DNA from: Listeria immobilis
Lineage (GTDB): Bacteria; Bacillota; Bacilli; Lactobacillales; Listeriaceae
DNA length: 64,000 nucleotides
Assembly: GCF_014322765.1 (NCBI RefSeq)
Contig: NZ_JAASTZ010000016.1
Coordinates: 1 to 64,000, forward strand
Direction: 5' to 3'
Shown: one piece after another, positions 25,542 through 34,305 of the stretch
How the letters are laid out: each line of letters opens with the position of its first letter
How positions within the stretch are numbered: position 1 is the first letter of the stretch
The notes under the pieces: model-generated
Databases searched by the model: none
Seen by the model: only the letters and a program-made list of their open reading frames with translations
What the model was told of the DNA's origin: nothing
Made by a program: the position numbers and the translations under genes

Positions 25542-26507
25542 TTAATCAGTAATATCTAAGCTTTTTTTGAACATGGCGATGACTTTTTCTAATGCTTCTT
25601 CATCCGGTACAAAATAATATAAATCAAACCCATATGACTCGCTATATATCATTTCTCCTTCACCTTCTAGTTCTTCGGAGTCTACATTTTTAAGAACGGA
25701 AGCGTAATTTGTTGCGATTGCAGTAATATCCGTTAAGGTCATATTGGTTTGAAAGTTATCACCAACCGCCTTCATAATACTTTCAAAATTAGAAACACCA
25801 GAAGTACTTACCACTTTATTGGCGATTCCGATTATAACATCACGCTGTCTATCTTGTCGGCCAAAGTCGCCTCGAGGATCTTCATGACGAATTCGAACAT
25901 ATTGTAAAGCTTCCGTACCATCTAAAGTGATATTTCCTTTAACGAATTTACTATTTACAGAGGTTAAGTCAATATCGTTATAAACAGTAATTCCTCCAAC
26001 AGCATCCACTAAATCTTTAAACCCTTCCATGTTAATAGAAATAAAGTAATCTACTGGAACACCGGGCATTAATTTTTCTACTGCTTCAACGGTTCCTGAT
26101 GGGCCAGCTTTTGAATAAGAGGCATTGATTTTCCCAATATCCCCATTACCATAATCAATTTTAGTATCACGTGGAATACTTACCATTTTTACATTGTTTT
26201 GTTGTTTATTAGCTGTGGCAAGGATAATTGTATCAGCACGACCATTTTTTTCACCGGAACGAGCATCGGATCCCATTAATAAGACCGAAAAAGGTTTTTT
26301 CTTCTCTAAATCAGAACTGGTTTTATTGCTCGTATCTAGAGGGACATTGATTTTTGACATAGTATTTTGAACCGCAATATAATACTTAGTTGCTAATCCT
26401 GTAATAGAGAAAAAAATAAGTCCTAATAAAGTAATACTAGTTATTTTTATAATTTTAGTAAAAAGGGACGTTTTTTTGTGATGCATTTCTTTGCGAGAGT
26501 TTGTCAT
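25542..26507 (-). CDS. LytR-CpsA-Psr (LCP) family cell wall ligase
   Basis: A 321-residue protein with a short basic N-terminal tail, one transmembrane helix (about residues 16-45) and an extracellular LCP domain. Motifs: VLLMGSDARSGEKNGRADTIILAT (Asp and Arg of the polyprenyl-phosphate/metal site), SIPRDTKIDYG, KINASYSKAGP and VRIRHEDPRGDFGRQDRQRDVI. LCP proteins attach teichoic acids or other glycopolymers to peptidoglycan. RBS GAGGAAAC before ATG at 26507. The gene is downstream of rnjA in the same orientation with about 108 bases between. Confidence 0.93.
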   Translation of the reverse strand: MTNSRKEMHHKKTSLFTKIIKITSITLLGLIFFSITGLATKYYIAVQNTMSKINVPLDTSNKTSSDLEKKKPFSVLLMGSDARSGEKNGRADTIILATANKQQNNVKMVSIPRDTKIDYGNGDIGKINASYSKAGPSGTVEAVEKLMPGVPVDYFISINMEGFKDLVDAVGGITVYNDIDLTSVNSKFVKGNITLDGTEALQYVRIRHEDPRGDFGRQDRQRDVIIGIANKVVSTSGVSNFESIMKAVGDNFQTNMTLTDITAIATNYASVLKNVDSEELEGEGEMIYSESYGFDLYYFVPDEEALEKVIAMFKKSLDITD

Positions 26508-26615
26508 AAAGTTTCCTCATCTTTCTATTTGGGTTGTTTTAAACATACCATCGTCTTTCTAGGAAATCAATAAAAAACGATAAATGAATCTCTAGACCCA
26601 TTTATCGCTTTCGAA

Positions 26616-28283
26616 CTATACTTCCATGATAATTGGCAATATCATTGGACGACGTTTTGTTTTTTCATATAAGAAAGGTTGCAAAGTATCGGTAATTTCA
26701 TTTTTGATTTCAGACCATTGTGTAGTTTTTTGCTGCATTACTTTATTTAAGTGGCGTGTAAGCAAACCTTGTGCTTCTCCAATTAAATTACCAGATTCTC
26801 GCATATAGATAAAACCACGAGAAATGATGTCAGGACCGGCCATAACACGGGAGTTTTTCATATCAATAGATACAACTACAATGACAAGACCTTCTTCAGA
26901 AAGAACACGACGATCGCGAAGGACAATGTTTCCAATATCTCCAATGCCACTACCATCAATATAGACACTTGCTGCATTGATTTTGCCAGCAATATGAGCG
27001 GATTCATTGGTTAAAGCTAGGACATCTCCATTTACCATAATAAAGCTATTTTCTTCAGGGACACCACATTCTTCAGCAGATTGTGCATGAATTTTTTGCA
27101 TTCTAAATTCACCGTGAATAGGCATAAAGAATTTAGGTTTCATTAGTCGAAGCATTAGTTTTTGTTCTTGTTGACCACCATGACCAGAAGTATGGATATT
27201 GTTAACTTTTCCATGAATAACTTCTGCTCCTGCTTGATATAGCAAATTGATAGTGCGGTTGACACTAGTTGTATTACCAGGAATAGGGGAGGAAGAAAAT
27301 ACGACTGTATCGCCTGGTTGAATTTGGATTTGACGGTGAGTTCCGTTAGCAATTCTGGAAAGAGCTGCCATTGGTTCACCTTGGCTTCCGGTACAAAGAA
27401 TAGTGACATTGCCAGCCGGAGTTTTATTTAGTTGATGTACGTCAATAAACGTATCTTTTGGTGCTTGAATATAGCCCAATTGTTTACCAATTTCGATAGC
27501 TGATTCCATACTACGACCGAAAACCGCAATTTTACGCCCAGTTTCGATGGAAGATTCTACTACTTGTTGTAAACGATAGATATTTGATGCGAAAGTTGCG
27601 AAAATGATTCGACCTTCTACATCGCGGAAAATGTTTTTAATGCTTTCGCCAACTACACGCTCACTCATCGTGAAATTAGGAACTTCGGCATTTGTACTAT
27701 CAGATAATAGACAAAGTACGCCTTCTTTACCGATTTCAGCCATTTTTGTTAAGTTAGCTGGTTCGCCAACAGGGGTGAAGTCAAATTTGAAATCTCCTGT
27801 ATGAACAATGTTGCCTGATGGAGTTTTGATGACGATACCATACGTATCTGGAATACTATGTGTTGTACGGAAGAAAGAAATGCTCGTTTTTCTAAATTTG
27901 AAAACGTCATCTTCTTCATATTCATAAATTTTCGTTTGACGAAGCAAACCATGTTCTTCTAATTTATTTCGGATAAGTGCGCTCGCAAGTTTTCCGGCAT
28001 AAATCGGGATATTAAGCTCGCGAAGTAAGTAAGGGACCCCACCAATATGATCTTCGTGACCATGGGTAATAAAAAGTCCTTTAATCTTATCTTTGTTTTT
28101 TACAAGGTAACTATAGTCAGGAATAACATAATCAATCCCAAGAAGTTCGTCTTCTGGGAACTTAATTCCTGCATCAATTAGAATAATTTCGTCTTGAAAC
28201 TGTACGCCATATGTGTTTTTACCGATTTCGCCTAGTCCACCAAGGGCGAAAACAGCTGTCTCATTATTTTTTACGAATTTCAT
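26616..28283 (-). CDS. rnjA: Ribonuclease J1
   Basis: A 555-residue metallo-beta-lactamase/beta-CASP ribonuclease. The metal-binding motif is [16 protein letters not shown] near residue 72-85, with HTGDFKFD near residue 160 and the beta-CASP motifs later ([10 protein letters not shown] near 295, HTSGHGGQ near 365, PIHGEFRM near 390). RNase J1 has 5'-to-3' exonuclease and endonuclease activity and is a central enzyme of mRNA decay and 16S maturation. It follows rpoY by six bases, the conserved Firmicute order. The ATG lacks a clear Shine-Dalgarno sequence, suggesting translational coupling to rpoY. Confidence 0.96.
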   Translation of the reverse strand: MKFVKNNETAVFALGGLGEIGKNTYGVQFQDEIILIDAGIKFPEDELLGIDYVIPDYSYLVKNKDKIKGLFITHGHEDHIGGVPYLLRELNIPIYAGKLASALIRNKLEEHGLLRQTKIYEYEEDDVFKFRKTSISFFRTTHSIPDTYGIVIKTPSGNIVHTGDFKFDFTPVGEPANLTKMAEIGKEGVLCLLSDSTNAEVPNFTMSERVVGESIKNIFRDVEGRIIFATFASNIYRLQQVVESSIETGRKIAVFGRSMESAIEIGKQLGYIQAPKDTFIDVHQLNKTPAGNVTILCTGSQGEPMAALSRIANGTHRQIQIQPGDTVVFSSSPIPGNTTSVNRTINLLYQAGAEVIHGKVNNIHTSGHGGQQEQKLMLRLMKPKFFMPIHGEFRMQKIHAQSAEECGVPEENSFIMVNGDVLALTNESAHIAGKINAASVYIDGSGIGDIGNIVLRDRRVLSEEGLVIVVVSIDMKNSRVMAGPDIISRGFIYMRESGNLIGEAQGLLTRHLNKVMQQKTTQWSEIKNEITDTLQPFLYEKTKRRPMILPIIMEV

Positions 28284-28289
28284 AGAGGC

Positions 28290-28499
28290 TTATTTTTCCC
28301 AGAGCGCGAAGTCTGGGTTTTCCTTTTCATAAGCTAAATGTGCGTCACTGATTTTTTCGACAAATTCAATATGGAAAGGCTCGTCTTTTAAAAGTTGGCG
28401 TACTTTTACTTCGCTTTCCGCTTCTACATATAGAGAATGTGTTTTTTCGCGTACAGGTGTTTCTGTAAGTGTTTCTTGATAAAATACTTTAAAAATCAT
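28290..28499 (-). CDS. rpoY: RNA polymerase epsilon subunit
   Basis: A 69-residue protein, [18 protein letters not shown]..., with the acidic/aromatic C-terminus ([16 protein letters not shown]) typical of the YkzG/RpoY (DUF1447) family. The epsilon subunit binds RNA polymerase of Firmicutes between delta-side surfaces near the DNA channel; it is thought to protect against phage proteins. RBS GGAGAGAA precedes ATG at 28499. Cotranscribed with rnjA. Confidence 0.93.
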   Translation of the reverse strand: MIFKVFYQETLTETPVREKTHSLYVEAESEVKVRQLLKDEPFHIEFVEKISDAHLAYEKENPDFALWEK

Positions 28500-28940
28500 T
28501 TTTTTCTCTCCTTAAAATTAAAGTTTAGTGTTTAAAAATAGATTCTCATACAAGCTGAAAATCTAATATTTATTTAATAGTTGTTAGCGCTGCTTGTTAG
28601 TTGTGGACGAATTAGCAGGCGGATATGGGTGCACAAGATACGAACAATTTGGCATAAAAAAGACAAAGAAAAATTACCACAGACTACTTGTATAAAAATA
28701 GCTGTGCATTTAAGTCAGTTTTCTTATCTGTTATAATTGCATACCTTTATTTTGGGGATTTGAAACAAATTTCCGAGTAAAAGATACAATTATAATCTTT
28801 TTTTAACGTTCTATTGTCATTCTAAAAATGTTCATCCGATCTATATCCTTCATTCTAATATACCATAAATCCTAATAATTGCTACTAGAAAGTATAATTA
28901 ATTTTGTTTATTTTAGGGAATTGTGATTTTCTGGTGTTTT
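28500..28940. other. Intergenic region between divergent rpoY and HAD genes
   Basis: About 440 AT-rich bases without a convincing gene in either strand. Several TATAAT-like sequences occur in both directions (for example GTTATAAT near 28732 and ATTATAAT near 28790) but none has a good -35 at 17 bases, so promoters are not assigned. No terminator or riboswitch-like structure was recognised. Confidence 0.5.
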
Positions 28941-28942
28941 TC

Positions 28943-28951
28943 TGCTATACT
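28943..28951 (+). promoter_or_regulatory. Extended -10 promoter of the HAD phosphatase gene
   Basis: TGCTATACT is an extended -10 element (TGn plus TATACT at 28946-28951), about 49 bases before the start codon at 29000. No good -35 is needed for this promoter type. Confidence 0.55.
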
Positions 28952-28999
28952 TTAGTTAATTATGTTTTTAAAATGGATAGAGGATAGAGGCGTTTATCA

Positions 29000-29770
29000 A
29001 TGAGTAAAATTGTATTTTTTGATGTAGATGGAACACTTGTAGGCGAAACAAAAGAAATTCCAGCATCTGCCAAACAAGCTATCACTAAATTAAAAGAAAA
29101 TGGTGTTTATACAGCAATTGCAACCGGGCGTGGGCCATTTATGTTAGATGAAATCAGAAAAGAGTTAGGAATAGACTCTTATATTTGCTATAACGGTCAA
29201 TATGTTATTTTTGAAGGGAAGGAAATATATGCGAAACCACTTCCAACAGAATCGCTTGAACGACTTATTAGTGTAGCATCAGAGCATGAACATCCGATTG
29301 TTTTCTCAGGAAAAGAATCAATGCGTGCCAACTTGCCAGACCATGATCGTGTAACTAGAGGGATGGATTCAATTAAACGAGGCTATCCGAAAGTGGATGC
29401 TAATTATTATAAAGGACGAGATATTTTCCAATGCTTACTTTTCTGCGAGGAATCTTTTGATGCCTATTACCGGAAAGAATTTAAACAATATAGTTTTCTT
29501 CGTTGGCATGAGGTCTCTGTGGATGTTTGTCCTGCAGATGGTTCAAAAGCAGAGGGAATCAAACAAATGATAAATCAACTGGGCTTTTCGATGGAAGATA
29601 CGTATGCTTTTGGTGATGGGTTAAATGATATTAAGATGTTAGAGGCTGTTGGTACTGGAGTGGCAATGGGAAATGGTCGTGATGAAGTAAAAGCAGTGGC
29701 GGATTATGTCACCAGTCATGTGGATGACGACGGTGTATATAACGCATTAAAACATTTAAAACTAATTTGA
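29000..29770 (+). CDS. HAD-superfamily (Cof-type) sugar phosphatase
   Basis: A 256-residue Cof/class IIB HAD hydrolase. Motif I is FFDVDGTLVG (nucleophile and general acid Asp), motif II lies in TAIATGR, motif III Lys in DGSKAEGIKQM and motif IV in FGDGLNDIKMLEAVGTGVAMGNG. These enzymes dephosphorylate sugar phosphates, flavin or PLP-type metabolites; the substrate cannot be read from sequence. RBS AGAGG before ATG. It converges on a LacI-type regulator and shares its terminator. Confidence 0.9.
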   Translation: MSKIVFFDVDGTLVGETKEIPASAKQAITKLKENGVYTAIATGRGPFMLDEIRKELGIDSYICYNGQYVIFEGKEIYAKPLPTESLERLISVASEHEHPIVFSGKESMRANLPDHDRVTRGMDSIKRGYPKVDANYYKGRDIFQCLLFCEESFDAYYRKEFKQYSFLRWHEVSVDVCPADGSKAEGIKQMINQLGFSMEDTYAFGDGLNDIKMLEAVGTGVAMGNGRDEVKAVADYVTSHVDDDGVYNALKHLKLI

Positions 29771-29777
29771 TCAAAGT

Positions 29778-29820
29778 GAAAAAAGGCCTGTGCTCGAAAA
29801 TAGAGCGCAGGCTTTTTAAT
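29778..29820. terminator. Bidirectional terminator between HAD and lacI-type genes
   Basis: AAAAGGCCTGTGCTC and GAGCGCAGGCTTTT pair with one bulge across a 7-base loop, with A and T tracts on the outside. Confidence 0.85.
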
Positions 29821-29822
29821 GT

Positions 29823-30851
29823 TTAATTTTGAAATGGAACACAACTAGTTCGTTCAATTAAGCTAGTGTTTACTTGGATTTGTCTTGTTTCAAACTTTGT
29901 ATCAGCTTTAATTTGTTTAGATAAAAGTGCAAGTGTTTGTTCAGCGATGTCGCGTTTTTTAACATGTACGGTTGTGAGTTCGGGTGTAATTACTTTGCTT
30001 TCATTAATATTATCAAAGCCTAAAACAGAAATTTGTTCAGGTACTTTAATGGATTGGCTTTGAAGCATTTTAATTATACTTATAGCCATATAATCGTTTT
30101 CACAAAAAATAGCAGAAGGTAATTCAGGCAATTGCGCAATAGCTTCTTTGACTGAAGGGTCTTCTTGAATTTGCATTGCTGGTAAATGAAAAATATGTTG
30201 TTCGGAAACAGTAATTTCTGCTTCTTTTAAACGAGCAAAAAATCCATTTTTTCGTTCTTCAAAATTCTTAATTCGTGGTAGTCCCATTACATAGCCGATT
30301 TTTTTATGGGATAGTTGTAAAAGATAGTCAGCTGCTGTATAACCGCCAAGAAAATTATTAATAGAGACAAAATTTGCAGGAATATGTGGGTGATGTGTAT
30401 CAAGGATGACTATTTTAGGATATACCTGCTGCACTCGACTAATTTCTTCTGCGTCTAAGTTGGTACCGAGCAAAATTAAGCCCGCCGATGTTTGTTCTTT
30501 TTCGGCTTCGGCAAGTTCATCTAATATGGTTGTTGCATCAAAGGTAGAGATAATTAAATCATAAGGATAGCTAGCGATTTCAGCGGATAAGTAACTAAGT
30601 AATTCACTGAAAAACGGTAATGTCTGATATTGATCTGTAATTAAATCAGGGCTTTTGCAAGCAATAAAACGAATGACGGATTTCTTCTGTCTTTTTTTAT
30701 TTGTGTTGCGTAGAGGGATGTAATTATTTTCCTCTACAATTTTTAGAATATGTAACCGGGTTTCTTCACTTACGCCGGTTTTTCCGTTCAGCGCAAGGGA
30801 AACTGCCGATTTCGAAACATTTGCAAGTCGTGCTATATCTTCAAGCTTCAT
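29823..30851 (-). CDS. LacI-family regulator of the adjacent sugar operon
   Basis: About 342 residues. The N-terminal LacI helix-turn-helix and hinge are clear: LEDIARLANVSKSAVSLALNG, residues 3-23. The rest is a periplasmic-binding-protein-like sensor (ILLGTNLDAEEISRV, VMGLPRIKNFEERKNGF, AIFCENDYMAISIIKMLQ, VLGFDNI). Two start ATGs lie six bases apart; the second (30851) has correct spacing to AAGGGG. It is divergent from the isomerase-transketolase-kinase-PTS-glycosidase operon, with TTTAGTAAA-type repeats in the shared intergenic region, so it is very probably that operon's repressor, with a sugar or sugar phosphate inducer. Confidence 0.9.
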   Translation of the reverse strand: MKLEDIARLANVSKSAVSLALNGKTGVSEETRLHILKIVEENNYIPLRNTNKKRQKKSVIRFIACKSPDLITDQYQTLPFFSELLSYLSAEIASYPYDLIISTFDATTILDELAEAEKEQTSAGLILLGTNLDAEEISRVQQVYPKIVILDTHHPHIPANFVSINNFLGGYTAADYLLQLSHKKIGYVMGLPRIKNFEERKNGFFARLKEAEITVSEQHIFHLPAMQIQEDPSVKEAIAQLPELPSAIFCENDYMAISIIKMLQSQSIKVPEQISVLGFDNINESKVITPELTTVHVKKRDIAEQTLALLSKQIKADTKFETRQIQVNTSLIERTSCVPFQN

Positions 30852-30866
30852 TTTCATTTCCCCTTG

Positions 30867-31093
30867 TTTACTAAATTTACTTTATTTAGTATATCATGTT
30901 TAGTAAATTAAAACAAAAAAACAGCCGAATAAGTGGGTTTAACCGCTTTGTTTAGTTAAATAACATAAAACAAACTAAAACAAAACATAAATTAATCTAA
31001 ATATTTATTGACTTAGTTTAGGAGTGGGGCTATAATGAAATGGAAGAAAGCGATTACTAATTGCTTTTTCTAAGAACTAAAGTATTTACTAAA
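30867..31093. repeat. Cluster of TTTAGTAAA-type operator-like repeats
   Basis: The intergenic region between the regulator and its divergent operon holds several copies of one nonamer in both orientations: TTTACTAAA 30867-30875, TTTAGTA 30885-30891, TTTAGTAAA 30899-30907, TTTAGTTAAA 30951-30960, TTAGTTTA 31013-31020 inside the promoter spacer, and TTTACTAAA 31085-31093 just before the isomerase RBS. TTTAGTAAA is almost self-complementary, as expected for a dimeric regulator. The pattern fits operators of the LacI-type protein, although it lacks the central CG common in that family. Confidence 0.65.
31008..31036 (+). promoter_or_regulatory. Sigma-A promoter of the putative apiose operon
   Basis: TTGACT (31008-31013), 17-base spacer and perfect TATAAT (31031-31036), 80 bases before the isomerase start. 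An operator-like TTAGTTTA overlaps the -35 and spacer. Confidence 0.85.
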
Positions 31094-31115
31094 CTAAAAT
31101 AAAGGTGGTTAGAAG

Positions 31116-32519
31116 ATGGAGGCGATTAAGATTGGTTTTGCTCCAACGAGACGTAGCATATTTAGTGCACCAGATGCGGTTAAATATGCTAACCTCACAC
31201 GAGAAAAACTAAACGAACTAAACATTGAATTTGTAGATATTGCAGAATTTAATGAAGACGGATTGCTGTATGATGACGCGGATGTTTCAAAAATTGCTGA
31301 AAAATTTAAAACGGCAGGTATTCAAGGCTTATTTTTGCCACATACTAATTTTGGAACGGAATATGTTTGTGCAAGACTTGCAAAAGAGTTAAATGTACCT
31401 GTTCTTTTATGGGGACCTCGTGATGAACGTCCAGATGAAAATGGTATTCGATTACGTGATACACAATGCGGGTTATTCGCAACTGGGAAAATTTTGCGTA
31501 GATTTCAAGTACCTTTTACATACATGACGAATTGTCGATTATCTGATCCTGAATTTGAACGAGGTATTCGAGATTTTATTGCAGTTTGTAATACTGTAAA
31601 AACCTTTCAAAACATGAGAATTTTACAAATTGGTCCTCGCCCGTTTGATTTTTGGACAACGATGTGTAATGAAGGTGAGTTGTTAGAAAAATTCAATATT
31701 CAACTTGCGCCAATTCCGTTACCAGAATTAATCAAAGAAATTCGAAATGTATCGAAGGAACAAATTGATGAAGTAGACGGCACTGTGGAATACTGTGAGG
31801 GATGCGCCATCGTTAAAATTAAGGATGTTGATTTACGGATGGTTGCGGCACTTAAAGTTGCCATGAAAAATTTAGCTACAAAATACGGTTGCAGTGCGAT
31901 TGCAATTCAATGTTGGACAGCGCTTCAGGATGAAATTGGTATTATGCCTTGTGCAGCAAATGCCATGTTGATTGATGAAGGAATTCCTGTAGTTTGTGAA
32001 ACAGATATCCACGGAGCAATTTCTTGTTTATTAATTGAAGCGGCAAATGTAGGCAAAAATAAAAGCTTTTTCGCTGATTGGACTGTTCGTCATCCAGATA
32101 ACGAAAATGGCGAATTACTCCAACACTGTGGTTTATTTCCGTTTTCCGTCGCGAAAGAAAAACCAGCAATTGGCTATCCACTAGCATTTGACTCACCAGG
32201 AGCAGTAGAAGCAGAAGCGAAAGGTGGGGAACTGACTTTATGCCGCTTTGATGGTGATAATGGGGAATATTCATTATTACTAGGAAGAGCAAAAGGTATT
32301 GATGGTCCTTACACAAAAGGAACGTATCTTTGGATTGAAGTTGATAATTTAAAACGTTTAGAAGAAAAAATTGTTACAGGACCTTATATTCATCATGTTA
32401 GTGGCATTCATGCTGACGTGGTTCCGATCCTCTATGAAGCATGTAAATACATTGGTATAAAACCAGATTTCTATGATCCTATTGAAGAAGAAGTAAAAGC
32501 TTATTTGCGAGGAGAATAG
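31116..32519 (+). CDS. L-fucose/arabinose isomerase-family protein (candidate apiose isomerase)
   Basis: A 467-residue protein of the L-fucose/L-arabinose isomerase fold, shorter than FucI (about 590). Signature segments include GLFLPHTNFGTEY near residue 70, the region CWTALQDEIGIMPCAANAMLIDEG and VCETDIHGAISCLLIEAA near 290-310 (equivalent to the metal-binding E and D of FucI), HCGLFPFSV near 345 and the late His in HHVSGIHADVV near 440. Such enzymes interconvert aldoses and ketoses. It is first in an operon with a kinase and a split transketolase, so its product should be a ketose that is phosphorylated and cleaved. If the operon handles D-apiose it would make apulose. RBS AAAGGTGG. Confidence 0.75.
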   Translation: MEAIKIGFAPTRRSIFSAPDAVKYANLTREKLNELNIEFVDIAEFNEDGLLYDDADVSKIAEKFKTAGIQGLFLPHTNFGTEYVCARLAKELNVPVLLWGPRDERPDENGIRLRDTQCGLFATGKILRRFQVPFTYMTNCRLSDPEFERGIRDFIAVCNTVKTFQNMRILQIGPRPFDFWTTMCNEGELLEKFNIQLAPIPLPELIKEIRNVSKEQIDEVDGTVEYCEGCAIVKIKDVDLRMVAALKVAMKNLATKYGCSAIAIQCWTALQDEIGIMPCAANAMLIDEGIPVVCETDIHGAISCLLIEAANVGKNKSFFADWTVRHPDNENGELLQHCGLFPFSVAKEKPAIGYPLAFDSPGAVEAEAKGGELTLCRFDGDNGEYSLLLGRAKGIDGPYTKGTYLWIEVDNLKRLEEKIVTGPYIHHVSGIHADVVPILYEACKYIGIKPDFYDPIEEEVKAYLRGE

Positions 32520-32534
32520 TGAAAGGAGTAAATA

Positions 32535-33359
32535 ATGAGTGAATTAAAGGTAAAGTCGTTTGAAATTAGAAAAGCTGTTATAAAAATGATTTATGAGGCA
32601 AAAACAGGACACACAGGCTCCGATTTGTCTTGTGCTGATATTCTTGTCGCCCTTTATTATGGTGGAATGAATATTGATCCAAAAAATCCGGAAGATACGA
32701 ATCGTGATCGTTATGTGCAAAGTAAAGGTCATGCGGTGGAAGTTCTTTGGGCAGTTTTGGCAGACAAAGGATATATTGAAAAAGAAGAATTAGCTAGTTT
32801 TTCAGCATTTGGAACACGGCTAATTGGACATCCAAATAATAAAGTAGCTGGAATTGAGATGAATACAGGCTCACTCGGTCATGGATTATCTGTTTCAGTT
32901 GGTATGGCACTTGCAGCAAAAATGGATAAGAAAAGTTATCATACGTATACATTATTAGGAGATGGCGAACTTGCAGAAGGGTCCGTTTGGGAAGGCGCAA
33001 TGGCCGCGGCAAATTATCAATTAGACAATTTAACCGCTATTATTGACCGCAATTCCTTACAAATTTCTGGTCGTACAGAAGATGTGATGCGTGTAGAGCC
33101 TTTAGCAGATAAGTGGCGTGCGTTTGGCTGGGATGTAATCGAAGCAGATGGCAATGATCCTGATAAATTATTAGCAATTTTTAAAACAGCAAATAAATCA
33201 GGAAAACCGCGCCTAGTAATTGCAAAAACGATAAAAGGTTACGGTGTTAAAATGGCTGAAAATGTTGCTAAATGGCATCATTATGTACCATCTAAAGAAG
33301 AATATGAAATGGCTATAAACGATTTAGATGAAAGAATGGAGGCGAGCCGTCATGAATAA
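32535..33359 (+). CDS. Split transketolase, N-terminal (thiamine diphosphate-binding) subunit
   Basis: A 274-residue protein equal to the first domain of transketolase. It has the ThDP motif GDGELAEGSVWEGAMAAANY...NLTAIIDRN (GDG ... N), SKGHAVEVLWAVLA (His of the phosphate pocket) and GSLGHGLSVSVGMALA. The following gene supplies the pyrimidine-binding domain, and their coding regions overlap by eight bases, ensuring equimolar synthesis. Split transketolases often act in special sugar pathways rather than the pentose phosphate pathway; characterised examples include apulose-4-phosphate transketolase AptA/AptB. RBS AAAGGAG. Confidence 0.88.
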   Translation: MSELKVKSFEIRKAVIKMIYEAKTGHTGSDLSCADILVALYYGGMNIDPKNPEDTNRDRYVQSKGHAVEVLWAVLADKGYIEKEELASFSAFGTRLIGHPNNKVAGIEMNTGSLGHGLSVSVGMALAAKMDKKSYHTYTLLGDGELAEGSVWEGAMAAANYQLDNLTAIIDRNSLQISGRTEDVMRVEPLADKWRAFGWDVIEADGNDPDKLLAIFKTANKSGKPRLVIAKTIKGYGVKMAENVAKWHHYVPSKEEYEMAINDLDERMEASRHE

Positions 33360-34305
33360 AATTGCGAACCGCCAAGTAATGTGTGAAGTCTTAATGAAAG
33401 AAGCAGAAAATGAAAGTGATTTAGTTGTATTAACAAGCGATTCAAGAGGTTCTGCATCATTAGGAGCATTTGCTGAAAAATTTCCAGAACGATTAGTTGA
33501 AACTGGAATTGCAGAACAAAATATTGTTGGTATTGCTGCTGGACTAGCCCATAGCGGCAAAAGACCATTTGTTGCTTCACCCGCCTGTTTTCTAAGTATG
33601 CGTAGTATTGAGCAGGTAAAAGTAGATGTTGCCTATTCAGGTATGAATGTAAAATTAATCGGAATCAGTGGGGGCGTAAGTTACGGAGCGCTTGGCATGA
33701 GTCATCATTCTCTTCAAGATATTGCAGTAACGCGAGCTATCCCTAATTTAGAAGTCATTTTACCAGCTGATCGGTTAGAAACAGAAGCGATCTTTGAATA
33801 TTTACTTACATCTGACAAACCAGCGTATATTCGTCTTGGAAGGAATGCTGTAGAAGATTGCTATACAGAAAAGCCGACTTTTGAAATTGGTAAGGCAGTT
33901 ACACTTCGAGAAGGTAATGATGTGGCGCTTTTAGCAACGGGTGAAATGGTTCGTGTTGCATTAGATGCCCAAGAAGCACTAAAAGCGAAAGGGATTCAGG
34001 CGCGAGTAATAAACTTTCCGACAATCAAACCTTTTGACCAAGCAGTGGTTAAGCAGGCATTACTGGAAACAAAACTATTAATTAGTTTGGAAGAGCATAG
34101 CATTTATGGTGGTTTAGGTGCAGCTGTGAGCGAAGTCGCAAGTAATACGTCAACTAGTATTCGTCATTTGATTTTAGGTATTCCAGATGAACCAGCTATT
34201 GCGGGAACAAGTCAGGAAATTTTTGCACACTATGGTTTATCAGCAGAGGGAGTCACAGAAACAGTTATACAAAATTTACCAACTGATAAAGAGGATAAGA
34301 GATGA
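33352..34305 (+). CDS. Split transketolase, C-terminal (pyrimidine-binding) subunit
   Basis: About 317 residues, matching the middle and C-terminal domains of transketolase. The catalytic Glu is in ETGIAEQNIVGIAAGLA near residue 58; the pyrimidine-binding and phosphate-binding regions follow (GGVSYGALGMSHHSLQDIAVTRAIPNL), then the C-terminal domain (LATGEMVRVALDAQEAL). The frame opens at 33328 but the ATG at 33352, after GGAGGCG, is the likely start and overlaps the previous gene's stop. It ends in an ATGA overlap with the kinase. Confidence 0.88.
   Translation: MNKIANRQVMCEVLMKEAENESDLVVLTSDSRGSASLGAFAEKFPERLVETGIAEQNIVGIAAGLAHSGKRPFVASPACFLSMRSIEQVKVDVAYSGMNVKLIGISGGVSYGALGMSHHSLQDIAVTRAIPNLEVILPADRLETEAIFEYLLTSDKPAYIRLGRNAVEDCYTEKPTFEIGKAVTLREGNDVALLATGEMVRVALDAQEALKAKGIQARVINFPTIKPFDQAVVKQALLETKLLISLEEHSIYGGLGAAVSEVASNTSTSIRHLILGIPDEPAIAGTSQEIFAHYGLSAEGVTETVIQNLPTDKEDKR

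Noticed and set aside
28500-28999. Possible small RNA or riboswitch between rpoY and the HAD gene
   Set aside because: No stable hairpin with T tract or recognisable conserved motif was found; only scattered TATAAT-like sequences.
30936-30950. Possible catabolite-responsive element (cre) near the LacI-type regulator
   Set aside because: TTTAACCGCTTTGT differs from the cre consensus at three defined positions, so it is not better than chance by eye.
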